Positions 1 to 12,906 of a DNA stretch of 64,000 bases are shown here, piece after piece. Each line of letters begins with the position of its first letter. Position 1 is the stretch's first letter. The translations under genes were made by a program, and so were the position numbers. Origin of the DNA: Enchytraeus crypticus (Eukaryota > Annelida > Clitellata > Enchytraeida > Enchytraeidae); NCBI GenBank assembly GCA_905160935.1, contig CAJHZI010000478.1, positions 200,001 to 264,000 on the forward strand, written 5' to 3'. The notes below the pieces were generated by a model. It was given only the letters and a program-made list of their open reading frames with translations, had not been told where the DNA came from and searched no databases.

Positions 1-47
<47 letters not shown>

Positions 48-92
48 CAATCTATCGATCTCTCTTGCTGTCTCTCTTTCTGTTCCTGTCTT

Positions 93-137
<45 letters not shown>

Positions 138-215
138 GACTCGCTCTCTCTCTCACACATACCATCTCTCTGTGTTTGCTCTCTCTCTCTCTCTCTCATT
201 CTCTCTCTCAATTCA
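1..215. repeat. (TC)n and (TA)n microsatellites
   Basis: Simple TC tracts at the left edge, 96-133 and 179-198, with (TA)n at 16-42. Low information. Confidence 0.9.
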
Positions 216-377
216 CCCATATCTCACACCCGTATCTTCAGTCTCTCGGCCTCTATATAGATAATGTCCATTCTACTATCATCGCCCTCTGGGGAGCGAA
301 AGTGTTAAACGTTGCTGTAACTCTGTTGCCTCTCTCTCCAGCAACTGATGTTGTCTCAGTCGTTGCCAGTTATCACT

Positions 378-946
378 AGGACTAGGTCTCTAGTGCCTAA
401 ACATGGGTATAAACGGTCTAGGTCTTTAGTGCCTAAACATTGGTATAAACGGTCTAGGTCTTTAGTGCCTAAACATGAGTATAAACGGTCTAGGTCTCTA
501 GTGCCTAAACACGACTTTAAACGGTCTAGGACTTTAGTGCCTAAACACGACTTTAAACGGTCTAGGTCTCTAGTGCCTAAACACGGGTATAAACGGTCTA
601 GGTCTCTAGTGCCTAAACACGGGTATAAACGGTCTAGGTCTTTAGTGCCTAAACACGACTTTAAACGGTCTAGGTCTTTAGTGCCTAAGCATGGGTATAA
701 ACGGTCTAGGTCTCTAGTGCCTAAACATGGGTATAAACGGTCTAGGTCTTTAGTGCCTAAACATGGGTATAAACGGTCTAGGTCTCTAGTGCCTAAACAC
801 GGGTATAAACGGTCTAGATCTTTAGTGCCTAAACACGACTTTAAACGGTCTAGGTCTTTAGTGCCTAAACACGACTTTAAACGGTCTAGGTCTTTACATG
901 GCTAAACACGGCTGTAGTCGGTCTAGGTCTTTAGTGCATAAACAGC
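378..946 (+). repeat. 36-bp minisatellite, about 15 units, open in one frame
   Basis: The unit is close to GGTCTAGGTCTCTAGTGCCT plus AAACATGGGTATAAAC. Because 36 is a multiple of 3, one frame stays open for 14 units and reads (S)LVPKHGYKRSR, with GYK, WYK, EYK and DFK variants (348-905). No signal peptide and no sign of an exon border; probably non-coding, but the variants alternate in blocks. Confidence 0.9.
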
Positions 947-1751
947 AAAAACAGCTGTAACCGGTTTTAAAATGCAGAAGTTACACGATTTTCATATTAT
1001 ATTTTGTCGAATTCCTTAATTCGTTGCAAATTTTTGAAAAATTAAATAACTACAAGTAAACTATTATGGATAAAATTACAGAAGGCACCTCAATATAAAT
1101 ATAAGAAAATTGACACAAAAACTTGTCGAGTCTTACAGTGCGTGTATTTCTTCATATTTGTATTACATTAAACGTATCAGGAATTAGAAAGATTGAAACG
1201 GGACTGGAGTTTTGAGAGATTTTAAAGTATTCTGGTACTAATTTATCTGTATTTGTGAGTGAAAGTACAGAATTTTGGTACGCTAATTTTACGCTTGACT
1301 GCGTTAAACTAATACGTTTCCTTACACATGACTGGTACTTTCAAATACATAAACAGTTACGCTATTTTGCGCTTCATAGTACGAAATAGTACGCTAAATT
1401 TGTATGCTATTTTGCGCTTCATGGTACGAAATAGTACGCTATTTTACGCATCACTGATACTTACGCCACAATACGTTAGACTAGTACCCAGCGTCCGGTT
1501 GTTGTTTACTGAACAGATAGATAGCTGTCGTACACGCCTTGTCTAATCTAATTTTATTGTCTTTTAGTCCATTTCCATTCAATTTTCGCTCGGAAGGCTT
1601 AACCGTTCCCATGGGTGTATGTAGAGATACGACTTGACGAAATCTCTAAACACGGCCCCTTCGCTTTCATCTTCTCCCCGCACCCTTTAACTGACCTTCA
1701 TGATTCCAGTTTTATTACGTCCCTTTCCCTTGCTTCTATTCCGTCTTCATA

Positions 1752-1792
<41 letters not shown>

Positions 1793-1862
1793 ATCTTACA
1801 CTATATCCTATATCAAACATCACTCTCTTCATATAGGCCTATATATATATATTATATATATA

Positions 1863-1905
<43 letters not shown>

Positions 1906-1951
1906 GTTATCTTATACCACATCTTATATCATATCTCTCTCACTCTCTTCA

Positions 1952-2008
<57 letters not shown>

Positions 2009-3100
2009 TTCAGTTCATTTTTGTTGTACTTGTAAAGATTTTCTGTTACACCATCATCGCCAACAGTATTTTTTCTGTCATTATTTTTCTGATAAATTAT
2101 ATGCACGGATCGTTGCCGAAGCAGTAACTTAAATAACTGATCAAAGAGGAAAAGAAAGGAAAAAGTCCGAGAGATAGAAAGATAATTAGATACTTAGAGC
2201 GAGAGATAGAGACCGAGAGAGAGATTTGTTTATTTTAGAGGATTAGTTACTCTAGCAAAACTCTAGTACTTACTCTTTACAAAATAGAGACCTTCTTAAA
2301 AGTAGATAAGCTATATAATGCACACTCCTTAGTCGCAAAAGGTTTATAGTTACATTTATTTATAAATTTATTTTTAAAATTTTATATAAAATTTATTTAT
2401 TTACGAATACATTTATTCATAAATAAGTCATACCGGATTTTCAGGAATACTTGTTTAGAACTATTTTAAAATAACATCGTGTGCAACATATTCAAAAACT
2501 TTTAAACAACACTAGCGTTCACTTAACGCATAATCATCATCACTATCTTCCCTTATTAATAACGATTCATATTAGTTATGTACTAATAATAGCGTTTAAC
2601 ATTCATTTTGAACTAACCATAGCGTTTATTATTCATTATTCAGCCTTCAGAAAAATCAATAGCGTAATTTGACATGACTTGTCTAAATTTCACAAATGTA
2701 AGAACGAATCAAATAATTTCAATTCTGCATAATTACAGTTTATAATCAATAATTTATTGGCTCAGCAAATGAAAAATTATAACATTTAAGAGCTTATCCA
2801 GATTTTACAGTCCATTGAAACATACCAATGCTAAATGATTACCTCTCAATTCCAAATTTTAAACAGAACCCTCCCAATTCCAGATACCTCCCTTCCTATA
2901 TATCCACCCAGAAATGATTTGTAGTTAAGGATTTTATCACCATTCCTCAAATAGTTTCCTAGCATAATTATCTGTTGAGAGACAGCAATTGTATCATTAT
3001 GACTGATAGACAGGGATTATAGTGGAAATTGAGTGTCAGGGGTACGGCCAGAATTTTTCGGGGCCCCTGAAATGTACTTGCAGGTTTCCTAGTATCTAAT
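947..3100. other. No gene seen; AT-rich DNA with microsatellites
   Basis: It holds a partial 45-bp duplication (1357-1460, TACGCTATTTTGCGCTTCAT twice), a TC tract at 1757-1790 and long (TA)n at 1840-2010. Nothing else is recognisable. Confidence 0.6.
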
Positions 3101-3106
3101 GTAAAA

Positions 3107-3236
3107 AAGCTAAGGTTAACGTCCGTTTCCTCACTTGAAAGCGATGTCAGTGACGGGCGAGCCCAGGATTTGAACCCCGCACCTACTGATCCGCGATCGA
3201 GTATCTTACCGACTGCGCCACTGGCTCCAGCCAGAC
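3107..3236 (-). mobile_element. SINE family A copy
   Basis: Family A is about 125 bp. Its consensus runs GCCAGTGGCGATGTCGGTAA, GGATCAGTATGTGCGGGGTT, CAAATCCTGGGCTCGCCCGT, then GTGAGGAAACTGACGTTAAC. GGTTCAAATCC is a Pol III B box. This copy is near full length. Confidence 0.7.
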
Positions 3237-3687
3237 TGTAATGTGGACCTCTAGCAGGGGAACGCACCTCAGAAAATATGAAAGCTAAAGAAAACAGTTC
3301 CACTGCATCTTCCCCCGCTTTACCCACTGCTGATAACTATCCAGAGGTTATAACAGCTTATCGTCTGTTTCTTTATCCGTCGATGATGTTACTGGTGAAG
3401 CAAATGACTCATAGTGTCATATACATATATGTCTTAATTAATTTTGTAATTAAATAGAAATAAAATTGTTAACCTGTGCAAAATCTAAGAAATTTTGGAT
3501 CGCAAAAAAATTTAATTTATAATAATAATAAAAACAACTAGAATGCTACTTTCATCCATGACAACATCGTTACTTTAGATTCAATTGCTCACCTAATCGC
3601 TCTGACTCTATAGTCACATGACAGTTGATACGAAACTCAGTCTATAACCAATACCATTTTAATATTAAATTTAATAAATAAATGCTA

Positions 3688-3744
3688 ATGATAATAATAA
3701 TAATAATAATAATAATACAACAACTGCTACTATTACTACTACTG

Positions 3745-3812
<68 letters not shown>

Positions 3813-3822
3813 GCTACTACTG

Positions 3823-3860
<38 letters not shown>

Positions 3861-3874
3861 GCTACTACTACTAG

Positions 3875-3929
<55 letters not shown>

Positions 3930-4002
3930 GCTACTACTACTACTACTACTAATACTAATAATAATAATAATAATAATAGTAATAATAATAATAATAATAA
4001 AG
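3688..4002. repeat. (ATA)n-(CTA)n trinucleotide array
   Basis: About 310 bp of ATA and ACT/CTA triplets with occasional CTG, flanked on both sides by (ATA)n. The long Leu or Val reading frames across it are artefacts. Confidence 0.95.
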
Positions 4003-4050
4003 GTTTAACGTCCGTTTCCTCGTCCAAAGATGATATCAGGGACGTCATAA
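4003..4050 (+). mobile_element. Dispersed repeat family C copy
   Basis: Family C core: GGTTTAACGTCCGTTTCCTC, then GATGATGTCAGGGACGTC. Further copies lie at 7636-7700, 36139-36195, 45055-45120, 51510-51570 and 52105-52190 (plus) and 15027-15085, 55625-55680 and 55945-55990 (minus). Confidence 0.5.
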
Positions 4051-7000
4051 GACGATAATAAATACTACACTTTTTCCGCTATAATTTAGACTCACTCTGA
4101 TTGATACTTACCCTGTTCTCAGAAAGCTGAAGATAAGCAGCTCTGCTAATCTAAAGTTCCTGACTATCCCAATGCCACTCCCTGAGGCACGCCAGTCCAC
4201 TCAGGTGGAGCGATGGTACAATATCTCAGGTGACCAGTGAACTGGACACTGCAGTGGAAGGTGGAGGTCGCTCCGTAGGAAGGTGTGGGGGGGTGCAATT
4301 CACAGGGGAGGGTGATCACTTCACTCATGTTTGTCGCTTAACCTCTGGGTCACAACAATTCGACAAATTGTCGCCTCTAGGTGCTGGGGTAGAGAGTTCA
4401 GCGTAGATTCTTCACGCTGCTGCCTTTGAAGCTGCTGCCTTTAGCGATGCTGCTGCTTTAGTGCTGCTCTAGTGTTGCTGCCTTTAGTGCTGTTGTGGTA
4501 GTGTTGCTGCCTTGCTGCCTGTTGCTCTAGTGATGCTGCCTTTAGTGCTGCTACTCTAGTGCTGCTGCCTTTAACGGATGCCTTATTGATGGAACAGCTG
4601 ATTTTATGATTTCAGTCTTTCCCAGACCTAACACTGACATTACACTGACATGCGATTGTTTAATCGTATCTACTACACTTTTCTACTGCTACGAGAATCG
4701 AACTCATAAATCTGACTTTAACTCTCTGTTAATCATCTGAAATCTACTGCTTAAACAGACGCTTTAAACACTGAGCCATCTGAACCGTCTAAATTCTGAT
4801 TTCCTATCTGTTGTGTTCACACTAATCGTTAATTAGTTCAGTATTAATTCAGTACCAGCGTTAATCGACGCTTAAGAAACACTTGCAGTTTCGATGATTT
4901 CAGTACACGGTTTAGAGAGGCATTTGAAATCGTGTACTTATTGAACGTATTGAATGAAGGCTTTTATGTGACTTTAGGCTATCACGTGACTGTAGGCTAT
5001 CACGTGACGTTAAGTGTAGAGAAGCTGTTGACAGAGGTGATCAATCAATCGATCAGGTAGATATCGGCTATCCCTACATCGTTATCGATCAATCGAGTTC
5101 TACTGCAGAAGGTATAACAAGCCTTTAAAATGAATTCCCCAACCTCAGCTGAGGATAAACACCCATACTCTAATTCTAAACTGTAGATGAATGCTTTTGT
5201 CAACGAAATGTAACCCTTAGTTGACCGCTAGTATTGTAGAAGGCGACTAGCAGCAGAAGTGGATAAAAATGAAACAACTTCTTGAAAATCAAATTTACTC
5301 CCTAAAGTACTTGTAAGTCTCTCTCTCACTCTCGCTCTAGTGTTCTGCCAATCGGCAGGTTCATGGTACATATTCCTACTCTCAAGTCTTCTTTCACTCT
5401 CCATAGAGAGCGCTCCATGATCCGCAAGTTAATACGTTCAGAGAAGGCAATACCTTACCATTTTTATGTGGGCAAGTAATTTGTGAAAATGGCTTCTGAG
5501 GTAGTCTGCCGTTCTCTTCCTCAGTTTATACTTTGTCGCCTTTTACGACACGTGCAGATAATGGTTGGCTTAGTCTTAAGTGTTCCGGACACAGCACTGG
5601 AAATGTAAGTCTATATTTAATCAGCGGTTAAAGTTGGGAATTGAGAGCTATGGAAACGATCAGAGATTTTTCGGCCCCCTGTAATGCATTTACGAATCTA
5701 ACATTAGCTAAGATAATCTGAAAACTAATAAAATGTTATCTAATATAATATAAGATACAATTAGCTAATATTAGAAAATAGTTATTATCTAAGATTAGAT
5801 AATGGTAGCTAAAATTAGTTAATCGTATCTTATATTAGATACTATTAGCTAATATTAGCTAATATTAGGCCTATCTAATATTAGATACCATTAGCTAATA
5901 TTAGAAACTGTTAGCTAATTTTGGCTAATAGTATATAGTATGGGCTCCTGGCCGGAGAACGCACCTTAGAAAAAATTTGATCTTGTGGAACTGAGTTACC
6001 CTGCGCTCCCCCCTTCCACTTTAACCTCTGAATTTAACGCTTAATATCTTTTGATGAATTCTGCTTATGTAACACTCGCCACTGAAAGAGGAAATAAATT
6101 ATCACAACAATTATAAGCAATTAGAAGTTCACTGTTGTCTATGACAACATCGAGCGTTATGGAACCAACTCAAAGTCGTCGAGTGGATAAAATCAAAAAC
6201 TGTAAAAATCCGGTATACTAATAAGCAATCCAAAGATAGATAATAGCATGAACAATAGAAACAAATTAGCGTCTCAGGCTAAATCCACTGCAGATTTTTT
6301 TAATTTTTATTTTTATTCGCATAGTTACACACATGACGTACCGCAAAGATGATGTCTTTGGGGAAACAAAACCGCTCTATTGTAGTCTTTCATCTATGCC
6401 ATTAGTGCGCTGCCAGGTGTGGAGTCCAATGCACAAATTCCAACACAAAATCTCCTTCTTAACGTGACTGCCTGATACAAAATCAGCCAGATAGCCGACG
6501 TTAGAAATGATTCCTTATGTGCAGAATTACACATAATAAAAATCAAATATTTAAATATTCAAATATAATACGTAGCTTAGAACTTGTCTTCATTAATAGA
6601 AGGGTAATAATAGACATTATTACAATATATCTTTATGAATTTATGCCACGAACCTCTCCACTGGTAGATTACTGAGAGGATACCGGGCTGTTATTTGTGA
6701 AGCTACTGTTGCCTCACATTTCTCCGCAGTCATAGAAACCTTTCAATGTCGTTGTACCAATTGCAAATCTTTACATTTCGTACCGAGGTCGCCTGGACAA
6801 TTTACAAAATTGAATTCAGTCGAGCGAAAACGTCTTTGGCTTCCGCCGTTCTATGGTAGAGCTACCTCACCCCCCGTGGCACCCCCTCACGCTACCAGGC
6901 CCCCCTCCCACATCTCCTAGCCCCGCCCCCACCGGCCCTCCCCCAGGACTAATCGTTTGGGAAGCATTAGAACTACTCTCGTGATGGTTTTGGGTGATTG

Positions 7001-7635
7001 GAATTTTGCTGTTAAATAGTTTAAGACAAGTAGACAATGCGAGAGATGGACAAATTGAAAACAAATTATATTCCTTTGATATCTTGAAAATGTTTGTTAA
7101 CTAGCATGTCCAAAGAAGATGTTTCCGCTAGATGTCTACTTTTAAACTGTTCAAAGAGCATTCCGTCGATCAACGAGTTATCCTGTTAAAGTTTATGATT
7201 AATCTATTTTTCAGCAACACGGACACAAGGCGCAAAATCGCCGAATGCGACAAACGAAGCGTACAGTTTTTCTGAAATGAACCGGACATTACAGAAGAAT
7301 TCTTCCTTACTTTACCGTAGCATACGTGCACTACTTACACCTGGTAAAGATTAAGGCTCGATTGCTTGTTCTTCGCTAAACTAATCTGACATGGATTTAT
7401 TTTATCAGCGACCAACATCAAAAGGATTTCCAGTTCGTGACAGACGCAGTTTCATTAAATTAAACATTTGTGCAGGGGAGGGATTTATATATGGAAAGCC
7501 TTGGTTGGCGCGCTTAGCGGCAATATTATCTGTGTATTCATTAATTCAGGCAGGAATGTAGTTGTTTTATTGCATTTATGTATTTCAGCTTTTGTCAGCA
7601 GTGGCACTGGCATTAATCAATCAATCAATAAGAAT
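4051..7635. other. No gene seen; repeats and relics
   Basis: It holds a GCTGCTGCCTTTAGTG-type array (4385-4585), a tRNA-like relic on the minus strand near 4685-4795, the TTAGCTAATATTAG array (5700-5940), a dispersed repeat with GCCAATCGGCAGGTTCATGG (5330-5500, related to 11290-11480 and 30840-30960) and a short C-rich island (6868-6950). Confidence 0.5.
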
Positions 7636-7794
7636 TTAGCGTCCCGTTCCTGGCCATAAGGCAATGTCAGGGACATCTCTTACAGACTCTACACAAACAG
7701 GCGTCAATAGCACCACACGATGGCGACTGAGTGCACAGAGACCGCAAGAGAAAGCGATATCAAAACAGTGCAAATCCAAGAACCAAACCAAGCA

Positions 7795-8160
7795 GATTCC
7801 AGTAGCACCAGTGACTCCAGTGGCACCAATGACTCCAGTGGCACCAGTGACTCCAGTGGAACCAGTGACTCTAGTGGCACCAATGACTCCAGTGGCACCA
7901 GTGACACCAGTGGCACCAGTGACTCCAGTGGCACCAACGACTCCAGTAGTACCAATGACTCCTGTGTCACCAATGACTCCTGTGGCACCAATGTCTCTAG
8001 TGGCACCAATGACTCCAGTGGCACCAGTGACTCGAGTGGCACCAATGACTCCAGTGGCACCAATGACTCCAGTGGCACCAATGATTCGAGTAGCACCAAT
8101 TACTCCAGTGGCACCAATTACTCCAGTGGCATCAATCACTCCAGTGGCATCAGTTTCATT
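7795..8160. repeat. 18-bp minisatellite, about 20 units
   Basis: The unit is GACTCCAGTGGCACCAAT with GTGACT/AATGACT variants. The 18-bp period leaves several frames open on both strands; the most protein-like gives (N/S)DSSGT repeats from an ATG at 7720 to a stop at 8190, after a non-repeated head [21 protein letters not shown] do not call a gene. Confidence 0.85.
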
Positions 8161-8190
8161 TGCAATAAAGTAATTCTTAAAAGGAAATGA

Positions 8191-8754
8191 GTCAAGTGAA
8201 CTGATCGCCAATCACTCAGTTTGATAAATGCTAATAATATGCATGCATTTCTTCAGGGTAAGAACTATTCTCTAGTCCTCTGGCTCAATTCTCGTATGAT
8301 TTACTTCCTATTTCTCTCCCAGCCTCGCGATCGGAGATATTGTGACGAATTCGAGGAATAATTCTCAAATTTATCACGTTGCCAACAAGGCGGTCTGGAA
8401 CGAGAACTGAAATCAGCGTCTGCAGTGGAACTCCTTCTTCAAGTGCTAGACCGATAAACTGTTGCTGCTATAGAATAGTGCCGTTGGGGGTTCTGTACCT
8501 CTCCCCCCAAATTGATCTACTTATTTGTATAATTTATATATGTATTGATAAAAAGAGCTGTAAGGTAAGGTTAACGTCAGTTTTAGTATTACAAGGAATA
8601 CTATCAGATACGAATCGCTAGGGATTCGAACCAATGGCCTACTGATTCTCAGGCAATCATGCTATGCTATTCATTCGTCAATTCAAACGGAATATTAAAT
8701 AAAAATTTATTTATGAAGTTATTTTTCTAGTATCTTATTTATATATATATATAT

Positions 8755-8832
<78 letters not shown>

Positions 8833-9394
8833 TATACACTGTGAGTAAAAAAACATGTGCGCCGTCTCTCGCCCATAACTTTGGTATTAGTGTACCGATT
8901 TCTTGACTTCTTGCATAGGTACAATCAGGATAACACTTGCTATAAAATAACGTTTTGTTCTCCTGACTCAGAATCAACTCCTGCACTGCTCTGGCATTCT
9001 CTTCTGTTCTTATGCTCCTCGGTTGTTCACTGCCCTTCTTTCTTTTGGTGCTCCCAGTCCGGCGTAATTTCTTTAATAAAGAATCTAGCCTCCCAGCGTC
9101 CAGTTTTTTGTTGAAAATTCGGCAATCAACCTATGTGCGTCATAACCCTTTAAGAGGTAAAGTCTTTTACGAGCGCTTTATCTTCATTAATAAACACCAT
9201 TTTAAAATTTCAACAAAAACAGACTATGTTTGTAAAATTGTCTGTTATTCTTTACATTAAACCGGAAGTGTCACAAAAACAAGATTTAAGATTAATACTT
9301 TTCTTCTTCTTTATAATTCTGAAAATATTTTCAAAATCGGTTCACAAGTGTCAAAGTTGTGGACGAAATACTGCGCACATGTTTTTTTATGACT

Positions 9395-9449
<55 letters not shown>

Positions 9450-10485
9450 ACAACTATGTCTATGTCTACATTTATACGACTTTATGTACATCTATGCCTA
9501 TGGCTATATATTTGTCTATGTCTACAAGTCTTTATCTACGTATATGCCCATGTCCCATGTCTACATGTATGTTTCTTCTACATGTATGTGCCAGTATGTC
9601 TAGATATGTTTAAATGTATGTCTACATTTAAAAGTTCATCTTGCGTCAGTCTCCCCCATTCTCAGGAGTAAGATCTTAATTTATCCCGTTCTACTCTTCT
9701 TATTCGAATTCTTTAAACCAATCTGAAGATTATTGACTTGACGAAATCTCAGATAAGCAACAAGTGTTGCGTGAAAGCAGATAACCCGTCCTGCAGTTAT
9801 CGAATTTACTCGCAAGATTTATTACCAAGCAGGCTAGCAACTCTACAGCTGTGTCAGGAAATGGAATGACGATTTCATTGAAGTGGATTTAAAAGCCACC
9901 GCTACATCTGTGCTACTGTATGAGTGAGTTTATGTGAAGACCATTGAAAAGCTTAAGAAAAATGTATGAAAAGTTATTTTTAAAAGTAAAAGACCCAGAA
10001 ATTTATAATTAGATAAGTTTAGGTATAAGGTATAATTATGTTTTATGTTTTATGTCCATGGTATATTCGAGTATGCTTAGATACGTTTAAGTGTCCATGT
10101 TATATTAAGTGTGTATATCTGATCCTCACTACATCCTAAATTGTCCCGGAATGACTCTATCATCTCTCAAGCTATAACAAAGTTACTTTAGAGAATTTGA
10201 AATTGACAGAATTTAACTTTAATTTAATAAAAGTGTGATTGACATTCTACAGTACATGATTTAAACAGAATATCAGAGTTGCAAGAAATCTATTGCAGGA
10301 TGAAATTTAAACTGTGTAAAATTTATTTTGTAGCGTGTAGAGTTACACAAATGGCTGAGCTATATACATGTATGTATATATTATCTACTTCGTAGATACT
10401 ATATACATACATGTATATGAGGGCCTTTCTGCACACTTATAATATACATTGTTGTAGCTAATAGTTAGAACATAACTAATACTAT
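8191..10485. other. No gene supported; (TA)n tracts and a TCTATGTCTACA array
   Basis: (TA)n at 8740-8830 and 9402-9445, a degenerate TCTATGTCTACA array at 9448-9625, a coding-like relic at 8330-8452 and a hairpin at 10361-10419 (both under findings). Confidence 0.5.
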
Positions 10486-10524
10486 ATGGATTCTTCAGAG
10501 TCAAATGTTCAAACAGGCTCTATA

Positions 10525-11046
10525 CACATACACTGTACACTATATACACTGTACACTATATACACTGTACACTATATACACTGTACACTATATACACTGT
10601 ACACTATATACACTGTACACTATATACACTGTACACTATATACACTGTACACTATATACACTGTACACTATATACACTGTACACTATATACACTGTACAC
10701 TATATACACTGTACACTATATACACTGTACACTATATACACTGTACACTATATACACTGTACACTACATACACTGTACACTATATACACTGTACATTACA
10801 TACACTGTGCACTACATACACTGTACACTATTTATGCTGTACACTATATACACTGTACACTACATACACTGTACACTATCTACACTATACACTATATACA
10901 CTGTACACTACATACACTGTACACTATATACACTGTACACTATATACTCTGTACACTATATACACTGTGCACTACATACACTGTACACCTGTACACTATT
11001 TATGCTGTACACTACATACACTGTGCACTAGTTATGCTGTACACTA
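10525..11046. repeat. 16-bp tandem array TATACACTGTACACTA, about 32 units
   Basis: Very regular for the first 17 units, then degenerate (TACATA, TTTATG variants). Each unit contains the palindromic TGTACA. Two frames stay open by chance and give YTLYT/IHCTL repeats. Confidence 0.95.
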
Positions 11047-11153
11047 GTCAACAGACCCTAGGTTCGATCTCTTATCAGGCCATCATGTGTGACAGGTAGT
11101 GTCACATCAAGCCCTTCCGATCTCCTATCAGTCCTCCTGCTACTCTAAATTAA

Positions 11154-11190
<37 letters not shown>

Positions 11191-12317
11191 AATCAATCAA
11201 TCTCAAAATTCCTCCTTCTTCTTCTCTTATCTTGATCGAATCCAAACTGAACTATAACATTTTAAAAGCTTGATCAGACAGAATCTCGTTCTCTGGTGTA
11301 CTGCATAGTAGCAGGTTCGAGGTACATATTCATTCTCAGGGACAGCTTTCACGCTACCTAAGGAGCACTCCATAGATCAATAAGTCAAACTCTCTCTTAA
11401 AAGATTAGGTCTTGTGCATATCTAATGTGGGTCTGTGCTTGGAAAAAGTATGGCTTCTGCAGTGGTTTTCTGTTGCCTTTCTCAAAAGAAAGAATACAAA
11501 TAATGAATTTGAATTAATTAAATATTTTTAATGACTAATTAAATATTAAAACTGGCCTATACATAGTATTACAGACCAGCCTTTAATTTAAAATTGATCG
11601 TACTTAGCTAAATATAGTACAACTCAATATTTTACTATTACTTTTCTGCACAAGATCACACTTAATCGATATTCGAATTGACTCTTAACTAAAGAAAGCA
11701 TATAACGGGAAATCCATTTGAAATTTAGACATAATTATTGCACAAGAACTATGCACGTAAACGCTCTCTCGTAAAATAGTAAAATCATCATCAAGTGTAA
11801 CTAATATTAGATCTATACACTCTCTTTCTCCCTCTCTTTCTCCCTCTCTTTCTCTCTTTCTCAGCTCTCATGCTTCTAAAGAGCACTTCTTCGATCAACC
11901 AATTTTCCCTTTTACAAAGGAGCCCTTGGTATGGTAAGTATATTTTAAGTTATAGCTACATACCTAATTTACATTGTAATTTATCATTTGGTTTGATCGA
12001 GCGTGGGGATCGAATACGTTAATACGGCTATTGAAATGGTTTACCTTATCTTCTTCAATTCTTACGTAAGCATCACTAACGTCACAGTTTTCTGTTTGCG
12101 ATTAATATATTCTTCAATGCCTTGGAGCCTTGGACTCGACAAGAAAAAGGAGAAACCTTTAGATATTCATGTAAAACTGTGCAAGTTGCAAATAAAGTGG
12201 AGTCAACTGGCGAGTAATATGTTATATCCTGCTAGCACATTGCAATCAGCTGTCTGCTGAGCCAAAGTCTGAAATAAAAAATCTGGTGGCAAACGTTGCA
12301 CAACAATCACTCCCTCA
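11047..12317. other. No gene seen; TC tract and dispersed repeat
   Basis: A tRNA-like GGTTCGATCTC near 11060, TC tract 11153-11192, and the GGTTCGAGGTACATATTCAT repeat (11290-11480). The remainder is unique AT-rich sequence. Confidence 0.5.
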
Positions 12318-12435
12318 CGGGCTAGAGCCAGTGACAAGACACTCGACCACGGATCAGTATGTGTTGGGTTCAAATCCTGGGTTCGCCCGTCACTGACTTC
12401 GTATTAGAGTGAGGAAATGGACGTTATCCTTAGCT
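12318..12435 (+). mobile_element. SINE family A copy
   Basis: GAGCCAGTGACAAGACACTC, GGGTTCAAATCCTGGGTTCG and GAGTGAGGAAATGGACGTTA are present; the body is slightly diverged. Confidence 0.65.
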
Positions 12436-12545
12436 TCTTTACCTTAGCTTTTAGCTTAAAGCAATTATTAATTTAAGTTGTCATAGATAGGTACAAAGAC
12501 CGAATCAGTGTCTATTTGCATGTAGTATTAATCATATGATGGTAA

Positions 12546-12906
12546 CGTGTTATATTCTGTGGTACAGAGTACAGCGCTGTGTAGTATAGAGTACAGAGCT
12601 GTGTGGTACAGAGTAGACCGCTGTGTAGTACAGAGTACAGCGCTGTGTGGTACAGGGTACAGAGCTGTGTAGTACAGAGTACAGAACTGTGCGGTACAGG
12701 TACAGCGCTTCTATGGTACAGAGTACAGCACTGTGTGGTACAGAGTACACCGCTGTGTGGCACAGAGTACAGCACTGTGTAGTACAGAGTACAGAGCTGT
12801 GTGGTACAGAGTACAGAGCTGTGTGGTACAGAGTACAGAGCTGTGTGGTACAACGCTGTGTGGTACAGAGTATAACGCTGTGTGGTACAGAGTACAGCGC
12901 TGTTTT
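12546..12906. repeat. 22-bp tandem array AGTACAGAGCTGTGTGGTACAG, about 16 units
   Basis: Units vary at a few positions (AGAGC/AGCGC/AGCAC, GTGG/GTAG). Open frames cross it on both strands because no unit contains a stop. Confidence 0.9.

Noticed and set aside
3671..4048. Long poly-Leu and poly-Val open frames
   Set aside because: They are translations of a (CTA)n/(ATA)n trinucleotide array, open on both strands by composition.
10486..11047. Two overlapping 180-codon plus-strand frames (YTLYT/IHCTL repeats)
   Set aside because: Produced by the 16-bp tandem repeat; two frames cycle through the same residues, which no real gene would do.
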